DNA of 64,000 nt from Cystobasidium ongulense (Eukaryota > Basidiomycota > Cystobasidiomycetes > Cystobasidiales > Cystobasidiaceae). A program made the position numbers and the translations under genes. Numbering within the stretch: the first letter of the stretch is position 1; the number at the start of each line of letters is the position of its first letter. Shown one piece after another: positions 23,507-34,400 of the stretch. The notes under the pieces are model-generated. The model saw nothing but the letters and a program-made list of their open reading frames with translations. It did not search any database and was not told the origin of the DNA. The stretch spans positions 372,001-436,000 of the forward strand of contig BQUP01000002.1 of NCBI GenBank assembly GCA_022835595.1, in the 5' to 3' direction.

Positions 23507-24118
23507 CTATTGCTGGCAGAAAGCAAGCTTTCGCGGATCCAGCCCAAGCTCCATCATTCTCATTACAACGCCTGAAGGGTCGCTAACTAGCTCTTCAGAA
23601 CGCATCTGCTCTGCTTCTGCGCCGAGTTCCTTGGTTGCAATGCGGACGCAGCGAAGAAGGATCCGCTTATGCTCTGGATCGCCTCTGATAACAACAAAAG
23701 CGTCGTAAATAACAATGATACGGCTATTCTTCTCGTCGATGGTAATGGAAAGATCCCTTTCCAGACGAAAGCGGATTCCGTCAGTACCACAACAACTGAC
23801 ATGAAAGCTAAGGGTGTTTGACTATACTCACCCAGCGTCAAAGTCTTCGAATACGGTGAAGAGATGTTCGCGATACTTGAGAATAGTCGGGCGACCTTTT
23901 AAAAGAGGTCCAGAGGTGCTCCGAAAAGTAGCGTCATCTGCAATGAGGGATGGATACAGGATGGCATTCAGCTTCGTTGGCAATAGACTGTTAGTATCCG
24001 CCTGTAACGCACCGGCATAAAGCATACTCCAGGCTTCGCCATCTTGGCCCAAAGTAAGTGTCTTCCAGCGTTCCACCCATCCGTTCTCGAAAGCAATCTG
24101 AGCTTCGGTCAAAGGCAT
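23507..24118 (-). CDS. Tandem-family copy E: NTF2/SnoaL-like protein
   Basis: Exons 24013-24118, 23832-23937 and 23507-23756 (106, 106, 250 nt) give 153 residues; both introns are 75 nt with phases 1 and 2. It begins MPLTEAQIAFENGWVERWKT. The first intron (23938-24012) is in frame, but removing it lets DDATFRSTSGPLLKGRPTIL align with copy D. The third exon gives LSITIDEKNSRIIVIYDAF and the tail MRMMELGLDPRKLAFCQQ. It is the most upstream gene of the array and, with D, perhaps nearest the ancestral form because both are compact and complete. Confidence 0.75.
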
Positions 24119-24809
24119 ACTGTGGACGCGGTATATTCTAGGTAGTCTGATGACTTGGTCAAGTTGAGCACGAGAGGAGAGAAGCGAGATTCACTTCTAC
24201 AGCTCCCAAAACACTTCTCGTACGCAAAAGCTTCAGCCTCACCAGAGCGGATGTAGCCCGCTCAACTTCATGAGGACAAGGCTATAGCCTGGGACGCGGG
24301 CTACGCAGAAGCAAGTGTACGTAGTTTCACTCTGCCCTTACCGTACCGTCTGACCTACGCTTTCCATACTGAGAGTTTGTTCCTGACACTGTTGCCGACC
24401 TTCCCGCACTTCGACACGTCACGTGATTTTCTGGAGTGCTTGTCTTGTCCCTGATGTGAAAGCACGAACCACCAAATCCGGGCTGATTGACTACTTGCTA
24501 TTCTGCTGATGATTGCCTCAACTGATTGAGCATCTGTCGACGTTACTCTTGTTATCCTCAAACATTGCTGTCATAATTACCTAATTATACTTCTAGAGAC
24601 AGATCGGAAGCAAAAGTCGCTATAATTCGGGAGCCTCCTTGAAGGCCGTGCAGGTACTTTCCCATTATATTTCATCTGATGTCAGTGCTATTCTTCTTTC
24701 AAGCTAGCCAGCTGAAGCACCACCTCTTCTCTTCTGCTATAGTTCTTCTCTCTGCTTTATACTTCGCTTCCATTCATTCAAGCAAAAGTAAACCAAGTAC
24801 AGAACAATC
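24119..24809. other. Divergent intergenic region between copy E and the secreted-protein gene
   Basis: About 690 nt serving as upstream DNA for both copy E (minus) and the secreted cysteine-rich gene (plus). The last 100 nt before the plus-strand ATG are CT-rich, typical of a fungal 5' leader. No other feature was seen. Confidence 0.5.
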
Positions 24810-25569
24810 ATGAAGCAGTCGACGTTCCTGAATACGAAACAGGTCTGGCTTATTGCCACAACTCTGTCTACTCTCGCAACCGGGGTAGCAGCTCTTCCTA
24901 CGATGGAAGGTCGGGCTCTATGCACCTCATACAAGCAGATTTACTCTGGCGATAGAACCGTCACCGGACACGGAACCGAGACTATCATTGTCTCGGAACT
25001 TGGACGATTAGGCTTGGGAAGGGTATACTTGCCTGGTCCAGGACTAGTCAACGCTGAAGATGCTGCGACTATCTGCAAAGCTGCCTGCACTGCAGGAGTC
25101 AATGGTCAGAACTGCCTGAGCACAACCGTATATCAGTGAGTGTCCTTCATGAAAACGTTTTGACTTGTGAGGAACGAAAGAATTAGAAGCTGACTATGAA
25201 CTTGTAGCAAATGCTCTAGCGCAGGAGGCGATCCTTTCATCCCTTGTGGAGCCGATGGGGCCGACCCTAGTACCGGCGGGTTCTGGTACTGCGATTTGTG
25301 AGTAGACAGCTTTACGTCTCAGATGAGACACTCTTACTTGCAGAAAGATGCTAATGTATATCGACCTTCTTTCCTTGCTTTTATTGCCCTTTTATTGGCT
25401 ACAGCTATACGGAAAAGTTGACAGCAAAGGATTACGCGACCTCCGGCAGCAATCATTCAGGTAATATCCGAAGTGAGTACATCAAACTCGATTAGTTGGC
25501 TTGAATAATCACGCTCATTACGTGGATTTCATCTTAACAGGCTCGAAAGGCTTCGTGCAAAGCTGCTGA
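24810..25569 (+). CDS. Small secreted cysteine-rich protein
   Basis: Exons 24810-25135, 25208-25297, 25405-25472 and 25541-25569 give 513 nt and 170 residues. The N-terminus has a signal-peptide shape: a short basic start, then a hydrophobic stretch (VWLIATTLSTLATGVAA) with a likely cleavage before LPTMEG. The mature part has eight cysteines (in RALCTS, TICKAAC, QNCLS, HKCSS, IPCGA, WYCDF and the final QSC), consistent with four disulfides. Gly, Asp and Thr are common. I do not recognise the family. It could be a cell-wall protein or a host-interaction effector; nothing in the sequence decides. The last exon codes for only about nine residues and ends on Cys, which supports the splice choice. 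Confidence 0.72.
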
Positions 25570-26570
25570 ACGCTTCTTGAAGCTTCAAGTCTGAACACTA
25601 GAAGATCTATAGCGGTTGTCCCAGGGCGTCAGCACCGTTTACTCCTCTATTTGGCCCTTCTTAATCATGTAGCATAGTTGGACAGTTATCGCATGTTACC
25701 ACAGGTCTGCTCCTGTCGGCATCATTGAATGAAGACCGATGTGCTTCCATTTGTAGCATTGCAAATTGCATTGAAAGAATCGCCACGCTCAGACCCCGGT
25801 ACCGTCGCTTGCAATTGTGAGTATCTACTGCTTCCCCAGCGACTTTAGGACAAGCTCGTAATGGCTACTGTGATAGGGGCCAGCTCCATACAAGCCAGAC
25901 TGTAATCGATGTGCTAGCATATCTTCAGCGGTAGATGGACAGAGCGTTGTGGTCGTTTGGGTGGGTGATCGGGTCTCAGGAAGGCGTCTACAGGAGCTGG
26001 AATGACCCTCGTGCCTCATGTTGCTAGATTCGTAGTAATGCTGGCTCCTATGCCTACGCGTTCTCATTTGTTGCCATCCTACAAACATCGACCGTTGAAA
26101 GCGACGATGCCTTCTGTGCATAGGCGAGCGGGCGGTGACGAGCTGAACAGCTCCGACGGGAGATTTATACTTACTGCCGTGTTAATTGACGGACCAAAGC
26201 GGCCAAGCGAGCTTCGATTGTTGCAAAGAATCGTCGACTGTCTATTGTACTTCCAACAAAAGAGAACAATCAGAAGTAGTGGCGATCGGCCGGGCGCTGT
26301 ACTGCTTTGGCTGGTGGGAAGAAAAGTCCAGATGAGGGAGAAGAACCTGGGAGGAAGAAAGTATAGTAGCAGAGATGCTGAAGTTGTCTGTCCAGCTTCA
26401 CTCGCCTTCTGCTCTTGCTTCTCTACTTTCTCATCACATTTTCACCACTTGAAGCTCTTCAGTCCATCTCTAGCCACCTCACTTCACTCAGGTGAGCCGC
26501 TCACCGACAAGCATGCTCGCTGTCTCGTATACCGTCTAACCACTCCCTTCTGCACCTGCCTCCAGCCATC
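25570..26570. other. Intergenic upstream of the CFEM gene
   Basis: About 1 kb, the promoter side of the CFEM gene. A 211-codon plus frame at 26002-26637 runs through the region and into the CFEM first exon in another frame; its translation is low-complexity (Ser, Pro, Leu) and I reject it. The 150 nt before the CFEM ATG are strongly CT-rich. Confidence 0.5.
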
Positions 26571-27468
26571 ATGCGCGCCGCTACCATCTTCGTCGCTCTC
26601 TCTGCATTCGCCTCCGCCGCTTCTGCTGCAGCTCTGACCAAGCGTCAAGGCCCAACATGGTGAGTGAGAGACTTGCCCGGTTCCCCCACCTGAACAGCAC
26701 CCTGTCTAATCTGCATCACTTCTATCTCTCCAGCGTCATGCAGTGTATCGGCGAACAGGCAGCCGTAGTTCAGTGCTCCACTGTGAGTAACAGAAGAGCC
26801 CTCTTTCGCTGTTCATTTGCCTTCACCTGCGCAGTGGCGGAATTCTAAATCACGTGTTCGCTGACTCTGTTGCGTCTCTTGTTTCATCGATACACGATTC
26901 CTTAGAGCGACGCATCATGCTTGTGCCAATCTAGCGCATTCATCACTGGCGTTGCAGGCTGCTTTGCTACAGCCTGCTCCGCCGCCGACGCCGATGCAGG
27001 TGTCAAGCTTGGCGAGGATGTACGTTAACATCGCACAATCTCCCAACTATTTCATGACTTTTGGCCGTTGTACTGACTGTCTTCCATCCCACCATCACAG
27101 CTTTGCCGCTCCGTTGGTTTCTCAGTCTCCATCCCAGCTGCCGCTTCTTCAGCTCTAGCCGGCGGTGCATCGACTGCCCCCAGCGGAAGTAGTGCTGCTA
27201 GCACCACGCCCCTCAGCACCTCAGCACCTGCCAGCGTAAGTGTCTCCAGCAGCTCGCAGACAACATACTTTGATGTTGACTCTTTGCGTATTCTCCCTAG
27301 TCTTCCGCAAGCACCTCTGCCCCTGTTGCCGAATCCTCAACTGCTGTCTCCTCGGCTCCTCCAGCTTCATCTGCACCTGCCAACACTGGAGGCGCTTCTA
27401 CTCTCACCGGAAGTGTTGTTCTTGCAGGTCTTACCCTTGTAGGATCAGCAATGAGCCTCCTTGCTTAA
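26571..27468 (+). CDS. CFEM-domain protein with probable GPI anchor
   Basis: Exons 26571-26659, 26734-26782, 26906-27019, 27101-27235 and 27301-27468 give 555 nt and 184 residues. A signal peptide (MRAATIFVALSAFASAASA) with a KR processing site precedes the CFEM domain. All eight spaced cysteines are present (PTCVMQC, VVQCST, ASCLCQSS, AGCFATAC, EDLCRSVGF), with the conserved Asp just before (TSDAS). A Ser/Thr/Ala/Pro-rich stalk and a hydrophobic C-terminus (VVLAGLTLVGSAMSLLA) follow, fitting a GPI-anchor signal. CFEM proteins of fungi sit in the wall or membrane, and some capture heme iron or act in host interaction. Which role applies here is not visible. Confidence 0.92.
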
Positions 27469-28090
27469 ATCAGTTTTTGGGTGTTTCAATAACAATAGCT
27501 ATTGATATATTTCGTAAATTTTTACGTTTCTTGGGGAACGTTCACTCTTCTATCCGCAAATGTTCATGTTAGAAAGGTTCGGCCTATTAATCTTGGCTTT
27601 TGGGTTCCTGCAGTAATAAATCAGATAAATTTCGCTCTGTCAAATGACTTTGTTAGCCCTTCGTGAGACAGCCAAGTAGTCAAGCCAGTCCACAAGCCTT
27701 GATCTAATCCGCCCTACTTTGGGAAACAACGTCTTCGACATGGAAGCCATTGAAAGCTCGATTTCTTCTGTAACCCTTCAGTCCGAATTGCATCAGGAAT
27801 TTCGTAAAGGCAGGCAAGCTCCTATTGATACATAAACACTACCCATGCGGTTTTGTTTTCCGCTTCGTTTGAATTCTGAATGCTAAGGAAAAAACTCAGA
27901 GAAGGGGGTACGTACTCTATTTGTATGCGAAGTACTTATTGCGATGTGAAAGACTATTAGAAAGGTTGGTTTCACCCCAAATTCATTATGCAAGGATCAC
28001 GAAGTCTTCGGTCGAGGTCGGTATGCTTGGTACGGAAATAAAAAGTGATGGATGTCCTGCGGTTCCGGCTATTCGTGTCATATAAGGTTT
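27469..28090. other. Intergenic between convergent CFEM and trehalase genes
   Basis: About 620 nt holding two 3' flanks, AT-rich near 27470-27620. No gene, RNA or repeat was recognised. Confidence 0.5.
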
Positions 28091-31000
28091 TCATCGTTTT
28101 CCAGGTTTGCCAAAGAAGGTCTCTGGAGGAGTAAGGGCACCAAGCGCTCGTCTTTGATGTTGAGTGATAAAAGTCAAACCGAGTACAACGCTTGAATTGG
28201 TCCAACCTGGTCATGTGATATGTGATGTTAGCGGCTTATGCGACATGCTTATATGAAGGCAGGAGCTTACCAAAGCCCTCTCGTGGCACATGCATAAAGT
28301 CGATGCCTAAGATTAGAATTGTCAGTACGCAATCTATACGATCAATCATCGTGTTACCTACCTTGATTGCCATACTCCGCAGCGACATTGTGAGACAGTT
28401 CGACACAGTCAAACTGAACACAATTGAAGGCAAGTCAGCGAATTCTTTATCGGCATGTGTAGAGAGCAAGGTGTTTTACCTTTTCCGGCACCAAACCATT
28501 GTACGAGGCGAAGGAGAGAGTAAGCCTGTTCATGGACGACTGGTCAGTCGAGCTCTTCTGGCAGATATGTATCGATGCCTTACATGTATAACCACCGGTA
28601 GGCTAGTCTTTGAGCCTCTTCCACGTATCCGTACCGCTCAAGGCCGCACCATGCGAGCATCTGATGAGGTGGCTGTGGTCGCGCAGACGAGATGGTCAGT
28701 GTGCTATCCAGAATCTCAAGGAAGGCTGGTCACCTACCCATCCGGTTGGATAACTGTAGAGAGGTATCGGGTCAGACAACGTTACAATTTGGCCCACAAT
28801 TTGAAGCAAAAGGAGGGCACTCACTCCCACTGTCGGTTTGGCCTGTCTAGTCCAGTTGGACCGCGAGATTCCTCCGTGCCTGGCACAAGACCTCCAGCGA
28901 CTTCGAATTTCTCTAATCCCTTCTGAACTAGCTTAGCAGCCTGTTCATCTGTAGCACAACCCGCCCATAATGCCCAGAACGCAGTGACCGTCTCGTATAC
29001 GGTTTGTCTTTTCTTGGCTGTGTCGTAATCAAAGAAAAGACCTTTGCCCTCATTCCAGAGATAGTTGTCAATAAGCTGCTTGCGTCTCGTAGCACGCGAG
29101 AACCACTCCTCCGCAGTCTGTATGCGCTCGGTCGACTTTCCACCCGGATACTTGATGTCGTCTGTGGTTGGAACCTCGGTTCCGAAGGGGAAAGACTGAA
29201 GTTCGAATTCGTCTTCCAATTCCAGCTGACCGTCGAATACATCCCGAATTGCAGTCGCAATATCCACTTCGTACTTGAAAAGTAGTGTGTTCAGATCAAT
29301 TGTGGCTAAATTCGCACATTTACCCTCGAAGCGATAGCTGCACTCAAAAGTCAGCTTAGACATTACTCGTAGGCGTGTCTAGAAGGACGTAGTAGCTCAC
29401 GTTGTATCGTGTCCGCTCTCTCGGACCGCTCGGTCGTGCAAGAAGTACGTATCAAGCTCAGGTTCCTTGATCTCCCCATCGTCATATTGCTGAATGAATT
29501 CATTGACACTGAGACCATGCTTGTCTGCAAACGGCTGTAGGAGGTGTGTAAAGTGTGAAGATTCCGTCTCTGGTGGGATACCCATACCATCTGGTCGGAA
29601 TCTGCTAAGTCCACTGACGGTGTCAAGTCTTGGTTCCGACATCCAGACACTGTGATATTCGTGGATGGCAGATTGGATTACTTTCTTCACCCAAGCCTTG
29701 TTCTCATCTGGTGTGTTCGGATTTAGCCGACTGTAGACTTGCAATGCCAAATCGGTGAGGAAGGGAGGTTGAGAGCGCATGAGGTAGTAGGATCTGTTGC
29801 CGTTAAGAATCTTGCCGTAGTGTTCTGGTGAAGGAAGAAAGAGAGTCAATCACAGCATGTGGCAATCGACGGCTAGGCTTACTGATTTCGAAGCAGAAGT
29901 GGTCTGCCACTCCTTTGGCCAGTTCGACTTTATTGTCCAGCAATAGACCGCTAAGATTGCAGTATGTTAGTCGAGGATCACAGAGAAGCCCATTCAAGCA
30001 GTCACCTACAGTGAGATGAAGTAGGAATCCCAATTGTACAGTTCGTTGAAACGAGCTCCAGGTACAACGAATGGTATACCTTTCAAGGTAGTCGAGCCAT
30101 CTTCCCTCTTGACCTTTTCCATAGCAAGTGCCAAGATTCCAGGTTTATCATTGAGATTCTTGACGTACTCTGCGGTGAATGTCTTTGGTAACTTGTCGAC
30201 TTGCAGATTGAGATGCGGCCTTTCCGCCGCGACCGACTTGTAGTATTCGTACATCTCGGGCTCGGCTTCCGGCACGTATATTCGAGGTGCTGTATTCTTC
30301 GAACGGTTCTTTGGATCAACGCATATCGCCTCGAGACCATCTCCGTCGATGCACCTAGTCAGACCATTCCAGAACAGGTTTCGAATCATGCGCGATAGGC
30401 GGTCAACTGGGTTCTCATTTAGACGCGCTTCATCGAGTACAATATGTTTGCGTCCATAGTCTTTCGCTAATGCTAGTTCTTGAAGGAGGTTCGAGAGCAT
30501 GTATGTTCCGCGGACCTAAAGGAGGAGCAATCGTTCGGTTGCACAAATATTTGGTCGTACATGTATGTGTAGTGGCGTGGGTCACAGGATAGGGGTGGTG
30601 GCCATCGTAAAAAAGAGAGAAAAGGTCAGACGACAATTCCAAAGCACCATGGGGTATTTCAAGTCCCGCAAGAAAGCTGCTTACGTCGAAGGAGCGATAG
30701 CCATTGGAGGAGAGTGTGCCCAGCGCCATCACCTTGGGCCCAGTGTCGGTCACGGAAATTTGGAAGTTACCATCTGTGTCTTCTTGCTCAAGGATGAGGC
30801 GCATAGTCTCCTCTACATCTATGAGAAACTTCCTTGTCTTGAATGAGCTCTCGTCTGCCATTGTAATAGCAGAGTTTTTATGCATCAGCGTCGTGTAAAT
30901 TCCATTTACGTGCCTCGGACATCCAAGCTTGATCGAGCAATGCAATCTCGCTACATCCAGCCAACAAACTCACCATGCGATAGCCTGCGTGGTCTGTCCA

Positions 31001-31208
31001 CTCTCTCTGCGCCCATCATGGCTGGTCGACGGAATTGCTGGCCTCCTGCGGCCGTGCCAGAGTAGGTGCGGCGCTTGTTGCCGTGTCTATCGGTGCCAGG
31101 CTCAAAGCCCTCGCGGCCATAGTACAAACTGGCGTCGACCTGGGCCCCATTGGGATGACCGGGCTGGACCAGCGAGTCTGTAGAGGCATTGCTCGCGTGT
31201 GTTGCCAT
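28091..31208 (-). CDS. NTH1: Neutral (regulatory) trehalase, GH37
   Basis: Hydrolyses trehalose to two glucoses in the cytosol during recovery from stress. Twelve exons (30974-31208, 30685-30854, 30010-30515, 29883-29950, 29401-29824, 28825-29337, 28738-28753, 28584-28672, 28480-28525, 28362-28413, 28271-28306, 28091-28206) total 2,271 nt and 756 residues. The regulatory N-terminus has PKA/14-3-3-type sites ([15 protein letters not shown]) and the calcium-binding loop [12 protein letters not shown]. Both trehalase signatures are present: [14 protein letters not shown], and QWDYPTGW assembled across a junction with a 16-nt micro-exon. [20 protein letters not shown] and TPPETFFGK are typical of the C-terminus. 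Activity is presumably raised by PKA phosphorylation, as in yeast Nth1. Confidence 0.96.
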
Positions 31209-31646
31209 GCTTGCCCGCGCGACTGCGGTGTTATTCGAGTTGTGGTTGTTGCTGAGAAGGCAAGATAGATGGATTTAGCTGGACTTTGTTATCCTCTGCT
31301 TGTTCGTGCGGGCGACCATGACGCGGGGTGGCAAAAATGGTGATAATAGTGTAAAAGGCTTATTCGATAGTAAGTCCCGGACAAAATCAACGCCTACTAC
31401 AAGCTTTACGCATGGACCGACAAATTTGTTCGTTGGTTCTGCTGCAGAGGCGTCCCCTTACCTAGTCCCCAGCCTTCAGCTTTTCGAGAAACCCCGCTAT
31501 CGGCTCGGCTTGTCATGCAGCGGCAACCTCCGGCGTCGATTACGTTAATTTCCAAATGATTGCCCTTTGCAGTAAATACAACTACACTCACACCCTTATA
31601 CGTCCAACAACATGGGACAAATTTATCTATGGGCTTTCCCACTCTT
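31209..31646. other. Intergenic upstream of trehalase
   Basis: About 440 nt between the trehalase ATG and the 3' end of the next minus-strand gene. It must hold the trehalase promoter; stress-response-type elements were not called. No gene was seen. Confidence 0.5.
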
Positions 31647-33135
31647 TCAGCCTGCTTTCTCTGGTACATTACCCAAAGATTCTCCCCTTTGCAGGAGGGC
31701 CTTTCTCTGCTCCTTCTCTGCTGCCATCTGCATGTTGAGTATACTTCTCCTGTACGCGAGCTGCTCCATCCAATACTCGTAAAGCGTTTCATTCCTCCTC
31801 TTTCTCGCTTTCTGATGGTATTTCCAGAGGGAGTAGGTCATAACAGCCAATCCAAGAAGAATGAAGAGAGGGACAAGGACGTAAACAAATTTTGGTACTG
31901 GGGCTGGAGTTTCGGGTGGTGCTACGCATTTATTGTTGAGATCGCAATTTCCAGATAGACATTGGCTGTCGGATTTGCAAGGCACGCCTGCTGCTAATCT
32001 GGGCTCGCATTTTAAGGAATCACTCGCACAGTACAAGCTCGTTGCACAATTGTCTCTTGATACTATGTCCGTAAATTGGGATCTAGATGGGAAATGTTAG
32101 GCGCAACACACAGTATTCGAATAAAAGATACCCACCCATCTGGAAGAAGACCGGAGTAGATAGTGTTGTCGATGACGCATTTCTATCATATTCCCATATA
32201 AGTTCATCCCTGCTGCGACAAAGATGAGGTTTTGCAATAACTCACCTGCCCTTCCATGACATCTGCGTACATGCACGTATAGCTGAGACATATGGAGCCA
32301 TTAAAGTTATTTTCGTTTGCCCATAAGCTGCCATTGACAGCAGGAGCGCATTCGTCTGAAGGAGTCAACCCTCAGCCAAGCTTCGCCATCTCAACTGCAT
32401 GCTAATGTCGGCTTACCATCGCGGTTCAGCTGACAAGCGCCGCCTAGAGGCAAGAGCGGTCGACAGTGATCTTCCTCATCGGGGCAGAATTCGCCTATTG
32501 GGCATCGTGGAGGGAGGATATCATCTTGTCCGTATCTGAAGAAAGATCATCCTATATCAGCTGAAGAATCCACTTCCATGCCCTGTCACAACGGCGCACC
32601 CGAATGGAAATTCATCTTTACGACATCCTTTAGGCTGACAAGTTCCCGTAGCATTCACGCCAAAAGGCGAAGACGCCCCGTCGTCTTTTTCGTTGATCAT
32701 TGGAGTATCTGCTTCTTCGGCGGCTTGTAGACTGGTTGTATCATTCACAGCTACACCAGCGACGGCAGCCAGAAAAACATTTTGGAGTAATCCCCTTCGA
32801 CTGAGTTTGACTTCGTATTTATGTGCTGCCAACCCCGAATGATGATGATGGGGAGTGTTGACGCCGCTTCTGCGTTGATGAGTTCCCGAGGGCGAACGAG
32901 GATTGTCGATAGGGTTACCATTTTTACCATTCGAGGGTAGCGGCTTGATAGCCGCACTGATACTGCCTGTGTTGGCTAAACTGACTGCACAATAATCTTG
33001 AGGCCCACAATCGGATCGAAACTTGTGAGAGTTGGGGTCTAGCTTGCTGTTTGCAATCTGGCATGGCTCTCCTGTTGCGCGGGCTGTTGCTGCAAAGTAG
33101 GTTAGGCTGAAAAGGGCTACTGCGAGAGTATGCAT
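31647..33135 (-). CDS. Cysteine-rich type I membrane protein, unknown function
   Basis: Exons 32600-33135, 32417-32535, 32246-32355, 32136-32182 and 31647-32082 give 1,248 nt and 415 residues. A signal peptide (MHTLAVALFSLTYFAATARA) leads into an ectodomain of about 300 residues with paired-Cys motifs (GEPCQIAN, CRKDEFPFG, CPIGEFCPDEEDHC, LGGACQLN, DECAP, GVPCKSDSQCLSGNCDLN). Several N-x-S/T glycosylation sites (NDT, NAT, NGS) are visible. One transmembrane span (FVYVLVPLFILLGLAVMTY) is followed by a basic stop-transfer (KARKRR) and a short tail. The repeated C-x-x-x-x-x-C-x-x-x-x-C pattern recalls small disulfide modules in extracellular receptors, but I do not recognise the family. The start at 33135 was chosen for its signal peptide. 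Confidence 0.72.
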
Positions 33136-33632
33136 GTTGGACAGAATCAATCTTGGGCGTGTGCTCAGTACGTGTGGTAGTGTCGCTGTCTTTGCCTTAT
33201 ACACGACTTTCTTTCAAAGTGGCATCCTTGCTCGTGGAAGTGAGGACCTTGGACCTTGCATTCGAATGATGCAAGTTTTGTTTTCAATTCCCGAGCCAGC
33301 CAGGCGATATCAGAATTTTTCATGCCGGCAGATGGACTGCGATTCATCAGTGATATTTTCAAAAAGGGTAAGAAGCTTTCTCAGCAATATCAGCATTATC
33401 AGTCATTTCCTGGAATTATTTTGAAGAGAGGCCATCTTTTTCAGCAGTTCCTAAAATCTCCTTTTCTTTGTATTCCATTTTCGCCACTAGAATTTCGAGA
33501 GGAAGGAAATTTTGAGGCTGCTCAGCTCGGTGGCGGGTGGACGGGCCAAGGGCAGCCTTCCTCGAGCGATTCGAAGCGTGTCAAGCCGGCAATTGCTCAG
33601 CAGTCCTCCAACACCAGTCCACAGCATCAGCC
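33136..33632. other. Divergent intergenic region before RPS30
   Basis: About 500 nt between two divergently transcribed genes, so it holds promoters for both. Short runs such as TTTTCAG and GAGGAAGG occur, but no element was called. Overlapping short frames look like chance. Confidence 0.5.
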
Positions 33633-34400
33633 ATGGGAAAAGGTGAGGTTATGAGACTGTGCACACGAGCAGTGTGCATGTGCTGATGTCCGTTCCCTTC
33701 TAGTTCACGGATCTCTCGCCCGAGTAAGTACAATCTGGTGGTCAGCAGGATCGAGAAGCGACGAGGGCAAGCAATATCGGTGAAAAGTGGTGCAGGTGCG
33801 ATGCGGTGCAGAGGACGGGAGGGAAGATGATACGCAAGAGAAGGATCTACGTGAAGCTGGTGCATCGATGGCAGGGAGTTGCAGAGATACTCCTGTGCCG
33901 ATCTTCAGCATGAACCCGACAGCAATTGCGTGGGCCAGGATGGATGGATGACTGGCGAGAGGATGGAGAACACAGCACCTGTCGCCTCACAGAAGCACCG
34001 ATACCAGCACCACGTCGCTCGCTCGATCCTGCTCGAACGGCAGACACGCGTGAACTGATCCCGCAATTACTTCTCTTCAATAGGCCGGTAAGGTCAAGTC
34101 GCAGACACCAAAGGTCGCCCCTCAAGAGGACAAGCCCAAAAAGCTCCAGGGCCGTGCCAAGAAGGTGCGTCGCACTGTCACGAATGGTACTTGCAATCTG
34201 TCAAGCCTTGCTGACATTGATATCATTCCTCGCAGCGCATTCAATACAACAAGCGATTCGTCAACGTTACCCTGACAGGAGGAAAGAGAAAGATGAACCC
34301 CAAGTACGCCATACATATCAGTCTCTAGACATCATTGTCATTCTTATGCTGACCTTCTGTCTTTCCTTCTTACTACAGCCCTGTCGGAAAGTCAGGTTAA
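33633..34400 (+). CDS. RPS30: 40S ribosomal protein eS30
   Basis: Small-subunit ribosomal protein. Five exons: 33633-33642, 33704-33723, 34084-34164, 34236-34303 and 34379-34400 (10, 20, 81, 68 and 22 nt), in total 201 nt and 66 residues. The reading MGKVHGSLARAGKVKSQTPK, then RAKKRIQYNKRFVNVTLTGG and the ending NPNPVGKSG, matches eS30 along its whole length. It is stand-alone, without the ubiquitin-like FUBI part that animals fuse to it, as in other fungi. The first 30 coding nucleotides are split over two tiny exons, and the 360-nt second intron is the longest of this gene; long 5' introns are common in ribosomal protein genes. Confidence 0.95.

Noticed and set aside
26002-26637. 211-codon plus-strand open frame
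   Set aside because: Ends inside the CFEM first exon in a different frame; the composition is that of a CT-rich promoter.
28222-28926. 234-codon plus-strand open frame
   Set aside because: Mirror of trehalase exons, which fit GH37 on the minus strand.
33633-34400. FUBI (ubiquitin-like)-S30 fusion
   Set aside because: The first exon starts directly with MGKV and no ubiquitin-like sequence lies upstream in frame; fungal RPS30 is normally stand-alone.
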